From: Dicaeum eximium
Taxonomy: Eukaryota > Chordata > Aves > Passeriformes > Dicaeidae
Direction: 5' to 3'
NCBI GenBank assembly: GCA_013396995.1
Contig: VWZP01010284.1
Span: forward strand, 5,506-69,505
Length of the DNA stretch: 64,000 nucleotides
Positions 56,001 through 64,000 of this stretch are shown one piece after another. The position numbers and the translations under genes were made by a program. The notes under the pieces are model-generated. The model was not told the DNA's origin. It saw only the letters and a list, made by a program, of their open reading frames with translations, and ran no database searches. Positions within the stretch are counted from its first letter, which is position 1. Every line of letters starts with the position of its first letter.

Positions 56001-59000
56001 ATTATACATTTTGATAATTCAGTACTGAAGATGAAAAGGAAGAAGAAAGTAGTGAAGAAGAGGATGAAGATAAGAGACGCCTCAACGATGAATTGCTTGG
56101 CAAGGTTGTGAGTGTGACTTTTAATTCAGAGAAGGCAGACTGGTACCCAGCTTTGGTGAGTTCCTTTTGCAGCAAAGCTGTGAATGTAGTCAGGCTAAGC
56201 TCTACTCCCATGTTTGCTAAAAATACAAGTGTTTTGCAGTATCTATGAAGAGTAGGAAAGCAGAGATTAACATTTATGTGTAAGTTACAGTTTCATGGCG
56301 TTAAAGTGTTTTAGAACTGCATACAAAATGCTCAGTGTGTAATGATACTTTTCTTCTAAAAACAAAATATGTTAGGACTTGCACTCCCAGGCAGTTTAAG
56401 AGGATTTAGATTTATGGATTTTAATTGCTGTGGGATTTAAATTTTTTTTTATACAATTGTCTTTTTCCCTAGACTGTCAGTTTTATGAAATACTAATTTC
56501 TTTGATGCTTGCTTTTGTACCAGTGGTCTGTTCCTCTAGGAGCAGATGTTGGTGCTTATTTTTGACTGTCAATAAACAATACAGCTGTTTATTGCCACTG
56601 CTGATAATATATGCTAATATATGCTAATAATTCTAATAAATATACATGAAATAAATCCAAGTTCAAGTAGACTTATATTGTAAAGGCAGACACTTTTCAT
56701 CTTATTGATACACACAAAAAAGTTTACATGTGCATATTAAACGTTGCTTTCTGTAGAAAACTTGTTGATATTTTCAGACGTGGTGTAATTTAGGGTGAAC
56801 AGTTGACACTGCCCTATCCACTTGTATGTACCTGAATTTAAAATGTGGTATTGTACATGTTCTGGTTGTAGCTCCCTTTACTAGTGAGAGATTTTTATTT
56901 AACATAGTTCTTAACTGGTGGGTTAAGCTCTTGGAGGTCATATATTTGCATTTAACATTTTCTGCTTGTATATGATCTAGAGCAAAACATAAACTTGTTC
57001 TGTTTGTGGTAATACAAATTCTACAAATGCATTTTTATCACTTTCTTTAGACCTAGAGATGATACTGCTGTGGGAGGATATGCTGGATTTCACAGTGGTT
57101 TATATTATCCACACCACAAAAAACAAAACAAACCAAAAAACCAACCTAAGTCTCAGTTTAAATACCTAAAATCAGAAGCTGGTATAAAATAAGTGGCTTT
57201 GTGACTTTTTAAATAGATACTTTAAAACAAATTTTGTGTGAACAAGAGTAAAAAAAGCAGAGTGAATGAACAGGTCCTGTGATGTGACATCAGATCAGTT
57301 TTCAAATGAAATTTTAGAGTTTGGCTTGTACATAACAAGTCAATAGTTTGGGGTAAATTGCTTCCTGAAATTTCTTTTTGTTGGCCTTAGTAGTATAAAT
57401 CAAAGTAGGTTTGTTTACCCAATACTAGAAATATAATAGAAGAAACAGAAAACAGCAGCTTTCCTGCAGTCTATCTTTCTTTCCTTTTAAGATCAGCTTT
57501 TTTTTTTTTTGATAAAGGAATGTTTTATTTGCATCTTCAGGTAGTGTCACCAAGCTGCAATGACGACATCACCGTGAAAAAGGACCAGTGTTTAGTTCGA
57601 TCCTTTGCAGATTCCAAATTGTAAGTGACAGCTCACTGTGGTTGGGTATCTGTGGGGGGAACTGGGAAACCAATCACATATTGCTCCTGGAGACTTTAAT
57701 TCTTCCAAAAGAAAAGGGTACAGTTTTCTATAATGCTGGATGGACACGTTTAGCAGTCACAATCTATTCCCAGCTGGCTCCCTGTGTGATTCCTCACCCT
57801 TCTTTCCATTGTGGGTAACAATAAGAATTCATTGAATCAAGGTTTCTGGTGCATCTTCATTTAAAAATATCAACAACTTAGAGTGTAAACACCTGGATGT
57901 TTTTCCTTTTTTTAAAACATAATTTCTATCCTTTAAACTGAGTTTTGGTTTTAATTCTTTTCCTTACTGCCCTAAATTACCTTCTTTATGGGTGTCAGTT
58001 GTAGTAGTTGGGTATCTGCCTCATTACCTCCAGTGCCCAAATGTCAATAGCTGTTTAGATAGCTTATAAAGGTTTAATCTCCTTTTTTTTAAATAGAAAA
58101 GAGAATTCAGATAGAATTGTTAATTAAAATGTTTACAGAATCTGAATAATATTCCTTCAAAAAGAAAGAAAGGTCCTGTTAGTCTGTCCTCCATTCCAAA
58201 AGGGAGAGGGAGGAGAGAGAGAGAGAGCTGTGTCTTGCATAATGAATAATTTATTCATAAGAACATGAAGACTGTTTTGGGTTTTTTTAAAGGCTGTTCC
58301 CCTTTATTTCTCTTTATTGTTATTGCATTGCATCTGTGGTAACATAACTAAAAACTTCCTTGCCAAAGGCCAAGTCACCCTCAAAGTTGCCTTGCCAAAG
58401 GCCACCTGTCACCCTCTTTCTTTCAAAGTGAGCAGTTTTTGATTTTTGATAGCCATGGTTTTGAGTAGGTTACAAGTACTTGATTCCTGAAAGGTATTTC
58501 AAGTACCTGAAGACTTGGTTCATTTTGGCCCCTTAATGTGGACATGTGTCATCAGCCTTCTGGGTAAGCCTGGCTCTGTACTGAAGGTTAATGTTACCAG
58601 TATAGCATCTAGATCTGCTCTGTCTGACTTTTTTTTTCCCCATAGCCTAATAGCTTTAACCTCAGAAAATGGCAGCCTCTGATTCCTGAGGTTTTACTCC
58701 AGATTTTCTGAAATAATGAAAGAAGGAAAAAAAAAAGTGTTAGACTAACTCACTTGTAAGTTGCAATTTGCTTAGGATTTCTCTTGTAACTCAGTGACTG
58801 GATATCCAGTATGGCTTTGGAACAGAGCAACCTCCATATGTTTGCTGTGAGAACACTTTTGTAATTTAAAAATTAAAATCAACTGTCTATCAATGCAAAT
58901 CTGTGAATTGGCTTCACTGTTGTTCTGTGTTAGTAAGAATGCATTTTGAAGATAGAGGACTTGTTTCTGTGCTCTTAGCTAGATCCTTGTTTTGGAGAGC

Positions 59001-61022
59001 AGCTGTTGATTCTTGTGAATATTTTCAGTTCAGAATATTATTTTTTGCCTGCTTGTTTAACCTTTGAAAATTTGTGCAGGTTAAGCAATTCAAATAAAGG
59101 ACATTTAAAAAGTTTTCTTAATTACTTAGGGTTACTTTAATGCCTGGATTTCAAAGATTGGAAACTTACCCTGGATAACTTACTCTTGTATTTGGACCAT
59201 ACAATAACAAGTGCCTTAGGCAATTAATTGTTAGCAAGGACCTTGCAAATGAATGATAACTCTTGAAAATTTTAGAAATTGCTGTTTTTCTAAGTCAAAT
59301 GCTTCCTTTTCTGTGATGTAATCACAAAAACTTACTCTTTTACAGTTATTCAATAGCAAGAAAAGACATTAAGGAACTAGATCTTCAAAACTTACCAAAA
59401 TCAGAGTCCTCTCCTAAAAAAGGTAATTTAGAATAAATTCTAGATGTTTAAAAGAAGTAATTTCATACAAAGGTTCTTTGAACATTTGCTGGTAAATGAT
59501 GACCTGTTGGTTTCTGATAATTGCTCTTGGATATTTTGGAAACAATTTTAAATGGGAGAAATTTGAGAAACTTTGGATATAGCTGTTTCTAGTAGAAATG
59601 TGCTTTATTTGATTTCTATTTCATTATTTTGATCCAGTCCAAATTTATGGAAAATGAATATAAAATTTTCAATGTAGTATATTTGAAGTGTCAGTGAGCA
59701 ATGGAATATAGTTACCTCTCTTAATGCTACAATTTTGTGTTATTGCTCAAAACAGTCTGTTTACATTAAAGATATCCAGACAGCAAGATGTAAACTTCAT
59801 AACAACAGTCTGTGATTAATATTTAATTTTAAAATATAATTACAGAATTGGATGGATGGATGAGTAGATGGATGACATGGATACCACAATCCATCAAAAC
59901 ATGAAATATGTTAAGGAGAAATGTTTAGATTGTACTTATTAAGAATTATGATAAAAAATGCCACCCAGCAACAAAAAAATCCTCACTCAACAACAACAGT
60001 ATCTAGTTTGGGTAAAGGTGTGCAGCAGCTCCTTAACAAGTGAAGATGTAAAATGCTCGAAATTAAAGCTTGAGGTGGTTTTGATTGATTTGTCTAATAT
60101 TACATGATTTCTTCTACTTTGTTCTTAATAGCTGTTTCACAGTACAAGAACTTTAGAACAGCCAAAAAAAATAGCAGATGCCAGGTTTGAGATAAATTGA
60201 AGAAAAGGACTTTTTTCCTTTGCAGAACATAATTGGGTTGTGACATTCCTTGCTACAAGGGAATATTTTGGAACCAAAGGTACTAATGGGTTTATGGTTT
60301 CAAAAAAAAAAAAAAAAAGTAGTTGAGACCAATGTCTGGAGGTTTTTCTGTCAGCAGTGTTAAAAAACTGGTGCCTTTTCTCCTTTGGTAAAACGGAACA
60401 ATTCATTGCAGTATGTTCTTATTTTGGGTGTGTTTCTGGCTCCTTTATTCGAGTCTTTTATTGTGACTGAGGGGCAGATTTGGGGTTTTCTGGGTTTATT
60501 TTGCTTTGTTGTTTTCCACCCTTGGAGCACCTCTTAAAGGAAAAGAATTCGAGGTATTTCCATTTTACAAATGTAACTTGTGCCTGTCCCATCCCTCCTT
60601 TGCTCACTAACGTTTTCCCTCTTTTCCATAATGTCATATCTCTTTGGGCAGTGCTCTTTCTTTTCTTTTTATTTTTTTTTTCCTATTTAAAACATGATAT
60701 TTTGGAAAGAACAAAGTAAGCCATGGTGCTTGATCTGTGATGGATTGATTGCATTTAAGTTGGTGTTGTGATTTACAAGAATGTGAAAAGGAAATAAATG
60801 CTTTATGACAGTGAATGCTGCAGATGAGGTAAAGCCAGGGCCCTTTCCTCTGTAGGGCTACAGGAGGCAAGCACGTTTCTCAGCACCAAGGGTGTTCCTC
60901 GGAACTGGAAAATGGACATCAGTGAAATTCTGGAGTCCTCCAGCAGTGATGAGGAGGATGGAGCTGCTGCAGAAACTGATGAAGAGGAACCAAAACAAGA
61001 AGAGAAAACAGAAGAAGTAGCG
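41046..61022 (+). CDS. ARID4A: AT-rich interactive domain protein 4A (RBBP1), N-terminal part
   Basis: ARID4A is a nuclear RB-binding protein of the SIN3-HDAC repressor machinery. Coding exons seen: 41046-41051, 42256-42366, 44706-44771, 45674-45764, 55177-55256, 55356-55450, 56023-56155, 57541-57620, 59346-59422, 60856-61022. They sum to 906 bases, exactly 302 codons, ending in phase 0. The peptide starts MKAADEPAYLTVGTDVSA. Parts: Tudor-like region (about residues 4-120, with 'DASWYTVVFDDGDERTLRR'), acidic run 'EDEKEEESSEEEDEDK' (152-167), RBB1NT region (about 168-245, with 'VSPSCNDDITVKKDQC' and 'YSIARKDIKE'), then 'NWKMDISEILESSSSDEEDG' and an acidic linker. The ARID domain, chromo/Tudor-knot and RB-binding motif are not in the window, so the gene is cut at the right edge, not broken. 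The start is the first ATG after a proper acceptor, in a two-codon coding exon. The largest intron is intron 4, 9.4 kb. Confidence 0.96.
42367..44705 (+). other. ARID4A: ARID4A intron 2, non-coding
   Basis: 2.3 kb between two well-supported exons. I see no RNA gene or retroposon. A dinucleotide run of TA then CA (44611-44637) lies about 70 bases upstream of the next acceptor. Confidence 0.6.
44611..44637. repeat. Compound (TA)n(CA)n microsatellite
   Basis: 'tatatatatatatataca' continues into 'cacacaca', a short compound dinucleotide repeat in ARID4A intron 2. Likely polymorphic. Confidence 0.8.
45765..55176 (+). other. ARID4A: ARID4A intron 4, long and nearly repeat-free
   Basis: 9.4 kb of AT-rich sequence. 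No CR1 copy, RNA gene or credible exon was recognised on either strand. Open frames up to about 115 codons are unrelated to known families and lack splice context. Confidence 0.55.
56156..59345 (+). other. ARID4A: ARID4A introns 7 and 8, non-coding apart from exon 8
   Basis: Apart from exon 8 (57541-57620) nothing coding is seen. There is a short AT-rich tandem ('atatatgctaat' units near 56606-56630), a GA-rich run at 58203-58227, and an imperfect 32-base tandem duplication at 58358-58420. Confidence 0.5.
58358..58420. repeat. Imperfect 32-base tandem duplication
   Basis: 'ccttgccaaaggcca' occurs exactly at 58358-58372 and again at 58390-58404, each followed by a 'gtcaccctc' stretch. This is a local duplication inside ARID4A intron 8. 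Confidence 0.8.
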
Positions 61023-61589
61023 GTGAGTCTGGACAATTTCAGTCATTTTTCAGGGGTAATTTAATGACTTGCCTGAAAATCCTGCACTTGCCAACATACT
61101 ATTCTCAGACTCATTTCTCTCTGCTGCACTTGTCTTTATTGGGATTTGTGAGCAGTGGCAAGTTGTCTCCTGTTACCCATTGAAGAAACTGGAGACAAAT
61201 CTCAGAAATTAAATTCAAGGGGAGAAGGAGTGAAAGGTTCTGGGTCAAAAGAAAAGGCAAAACCATAAAACTTGTGTTGAGCCTAATAGTAGTAATTCCT
61301 TAAATACAGTGTCTTTTTATTTTTCTTTTGTAATTTCCTTTTGTATTTTTCTTTGTACGTAGGTTATATAAAAGTAACTAGTTTCAGAAAATAGTAGTAT
61401 GATTTTAAAAAAAGGATACACATATTAAGCAAAAGCAGGAGGTTGACTGAAACTGTGAGCTGATTCACAGGGCAATAAATGCTGCTTGGGAGCAGTACAG
61501 GACTGACCTTTGTGCCTGTTGGGTTGGGAATCACAGAATGATGTGGTGGATGGACCTTCTGTCTAACGTGTTGTGGCATGTACAGACTG

Positions 61590-62222
61590 GGAGAGGAATT
61601 CATGGAGAGCAGCCCTGTGGAGAAGGGCTTGGGGCTTCTCATGGATAAACGGCCAGACATGAGCCAGCAATGAGTGCTTATGGCTCAGAAAGCCAAACGT
61701 GTCCTGAGCTGCATGAAAAAGTGGATTCTCCCCTTTGTTCTGTCCTCATGAGACCCCACTGGAGCACTTTGTCCCACACAGGAGAGTCCTGTGGAGGTTG
61801 CTCCAGAGGAGGCCATGAAGTTGCTCTGAGGGCTGGAGCCAGGCTGGGAGAGCTGGGGGTGTTCACCTGGAGGAGGCTCTGGGAGAGACCTCCCAGGGCA
61901 TAAAAGGGCTCCAGGAGAGCTGGGGAGGGACTTCGGACCAAGGCCATGGAGTGATACGACAAGGGGGAATGGCTTTAAACTGAAAGAGAGATTCAGGTCA
62001 GACATCAGGAGGAAATTGTTGGTTGTGAGGGTGCTGAGGGCCTGGCACAGGTTGCCCAGAGAAGCTGTGGCTGCCCCATCCCTGGAATTGAACCAGGCCA
62101 GGCTGGATGGGGCTTGGAGGAACCTGATCTGGTGGAATGTGTCTCCATGCAGGGAGTTAGAACTGGATGATCTTTAAGGTCCCTTCCAACCCAAATCATG
62201 GAATGTGATTCCATGATTCTCA
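61590..62222 (+). mobile_element. CR1 retroposon, longest copy in the window
   Basis: More than 600 bases of the CR1 3' region: 'taaacggccagacatgagcc', 'ggctcagaaagccaaacgtg', 'gtcctgagctgcatgaaaaa', 'catgagaccccactggagca', 'ctgaaagagagattcaggtc', 'gtcccttccaacccaaatca' and the tail 'gattccatgattct'. The 5' part includes the region encoding the end of the reverse transcriptase, but it is not open. Confidence 0.92.
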
Positions 62223-62339
62223 TATTAACAGTTTTTTCTGCATTCAAGTATTTAAAGTGGCTCATTTTCTTTGAAATTAGCCGGTTTCTTCATGAAAACT
62301 GTCGTTACAGAATTCCCTATTTCTGCTCCCTGCTTGTAA

Positions 62340-62840
62340 CCTGGATGTCGGATTTAGAAGCATGGGCGGAGGTGGGGGGCGGGGAGCGGAGGCACTGCGG
62401 GATTTATTTGTTTCCCCGCCGCGCCATTCTCACAATACACCCCGAAAACACGAACCGTAACCCCCCGGTGCGGGCCGTGTGTCGGGAGGGAGGTCAAAGG
62501 CCGCTTCCCTTTCCCCTGCCTTCTCTTCCCTTCCCACACGGAATGGCCGATGGCGCTTGGCGGCGGCCTCGGCGTTCCCAGGGCAACCGGGAGCGGGCGC
62601 GGCGCAGGCGCGGGGAGCGGCCGCGGGAGCCGGGGCTGGCCGGGGGCTCGGAGATGGGCTGGCCCTTCCCTCTGCCTTTCATCTAATGCCTCGCGTTCTC
62701 CTTAGTGCTACTAGTTCGTTCGATTAATTTTTTAATTTTTTTTCCCCCCCCGTGCGGAAGAGAATGTAAGTAATGCCGGTTAACCGCGGCCGCCGCGCGG
62801 GGAGAGAGAGCGAGCGCGAGCGAATATTTGGAAGTCAGGC
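62340..62840. promoter_or_regulatory. Intragenic CpG island in ARID4A intron 10
   Basis: A block of about 500 bases abruptly rich in G, C and CpG (for example 'gggagcgggcgcggcgcagg', 'aaccgcggccgccgcgcggg') in an otherwise AT-rich intron, starting about 120 bases after the CR1 tail. It has no TATA box. Good donors follow (AAT/GTAAGT at 62766, CTAG/GTAAGG at 62921), so an alternative first exon of ARID4A or an independent transcript is possible. The longest open frame (162 codons, 62198-62686 +) starts in the CR1 tail, crosses into the island and resembles nothing known. Confidence 0.55.
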
Positions 62841-64000
62841 TGAAAATATGTCCAGGCAGTGGGCAGATTAGATAGAAAGGAAGTAAAACCATTTTACGTT
62901 TGAAAGAATGCAGCTGCTAGGTAAGGATCGTGTGTTTGAATCTGTGATGTGAGCCTGGTGGTTGGGGATGGGGGTTTGACTTGGGTTTCTGATCTGGGAA
63001 CTGTCTGGTGGAGCTTGCAGCCAGGGGAGATCTTTCCAGGTTTAAAAAAAAAAAAATAAGACAATAAAAATCTATTTTTAGGTGTGAATTTTATGCTCGG
63101 ATGTCAGTGTTTTGGAAAATGGAGTAGATGTCTGTATAAGAATAGTGGTGTGATAAGATGAATCTGAGATAAATGTGTGCAGAAGTGTAAAATCCTCTGG
63201 GTTTTTTCCCTCTGTTTGCAGTGAAAAAGACTGAATAGGCCACATTTTGCAGGGTGTGAACTGTTGCAGTCTGTATTGCTCTGTCTGTATTAACATTGGT
63301 TAAAATTTCAGAGTATCAGTCACTGAAAATCAAGGATTGCTGTACTAGTTTTCTAGTATCCATTTTTATTATCATTTTTCATGCCTATTGCATAAAATGC
63401 TGTGTGTTTCAAACAAAGAAGGGGGAGGAGGAAGCTTGGTGGTTAAAAAAAAATAAAAAAAAGGCATTCCTGTAAAAGAAATATAGATTATTTTTAAAGA
63501 AGGATGTTAATGTAAAATAGTGAAGCAAAGGATTCCAGACAGGTGGATGTGCTGATAGGAGAAGCTGTGGAATCCATTATTTCCAGGTGACAAGTAGGAA
63601 TGTAAGGTGAGCATCTTCATGCTGAAGCTGTGTAGCAGAGGGTAGATATGAATCTTTTTAGATAATGTCAGAGCAGAACTGTCATGATGGCCCATTAAAT
63701 CAAATTCCTGGTTCAGCTGTTAGAATACATATTTTTAATTGTGGGCCACGCTAGATACTGCAACAGACAACATGTAGGGAATTTCAGGAATTTCTGTTTT
63801 TTCCATTAGAAAGGCAGAAATAGTAGCTGCACAGAGAATCGACAAGTGAGTGATTGGGGGTTTTTTTGCCTGTATTTGAATACAGATGTCTAATTACTGA
63901 AATTTTACATTTTATAGAGTGCTTCCTTTTATTAATCAAGGTCAAAAATTGCTTCTGTCCATCCTCTCCCAGAATATTCTCAGTGGGCTTTTTGTTTTAG

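Larger units (their letters stand above)
61023..64000 (+). other. ARID4A: ARID4A intron 10 (incomplete at window edge)
   Basis: After the donor at 61023 no exon encoding the expected acidic linker and ARID domain was found. The intron carries a long CR1 and an intragenic CpG island. The window's last bases (tttttgttttag) form a reasonable acceptor, so exon 11 could begin at the next base, but this cannot be confirmed. Confidence 0.65.

Noticed and set aside
60301..60317. A-run as a possible processed-pseudogene tail
   Set aside because: No recognisable cDNA-like sequence precedes it and no target-site duplication was seen. It is treated as a simple homopolymer in ARID4A intron 9.
62198..62686. 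162-codon + strand open frame containing MADGAWRRPRRSQGN
   Set aside because: It starts in the CR1 tail, passes through the CpG island and has no family resemblance. The Arg-rich composition is GC-driven.

Overview
The window looks like a bird nuclear chromosome. It holds three intron-rich, widely conserved vertebrate genes, all on the + strand and in the order seen on human 14q23 (recalled, not searched): ACTR10 (Arp11, dynactin), PSMA3 (proteasome alpha subunit) and the 5' part of ARID4A (RB-binding chromatin protein). The case for a bird is the dense scatter of 5'-truncated CR1 retroposons ending in the octamer-like ATTCTGTG/ATTCCATG tail, the absence of Alu or L1-like repeats, short introns and very GC-rich CpG islands, one of which carries an assembly gap. 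I cannot name the species.

Layout: 1-4310 is intergenic with several CR1 pieces. 4310-4850 is the ACTR10 CpG-island promoter. 4709-15419 is ACTR10: 13 coding exons that sum to exactly 417 codons plus stop, including one short U12-type intron. 16.0-18.25 kb is intergenic with two CR1 pieces facing minus. 18273-18345 is a minus-strand tRNA-Lys(CTT) gene lying head-to-head with PSMA3. 18480-27535 is PSMA3: 11 coding exons, exactly 255 codons plus stop. 27.7-39.6 kb is an AT-rich stretch without a recognisable protein gene; a minus-strand non-coding RNA is possible there. 39.6-41.3 kb is the ARID4A CpG island with a 490-base run of N. 41046 to the window end is ARID4A: ten coding exons giving the first 302 codons (Tudor region, RBB1NT region and the acidic linker before the ARID domain). 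The gene runs past the right edge. Its intron 10 holds a second CpG island.

The three proteins act in separate processes (dynein transport, protein degradation, transcriptional repression). They are neighbours by conserved synteny, not an operon-like unit. The points most worth a second look are the perfect U12 donor in ACTR10, the shared Pol II/Pol III divergent promoter with a palindromic CRE, the facing poly(A) signals 30 bases apart after PSMA3, a possible divergent transcript from the ARID4A island, and the intragenic CpG island. I found no CRISPR array, operon, viral gene or convincing novel multi-gene system.
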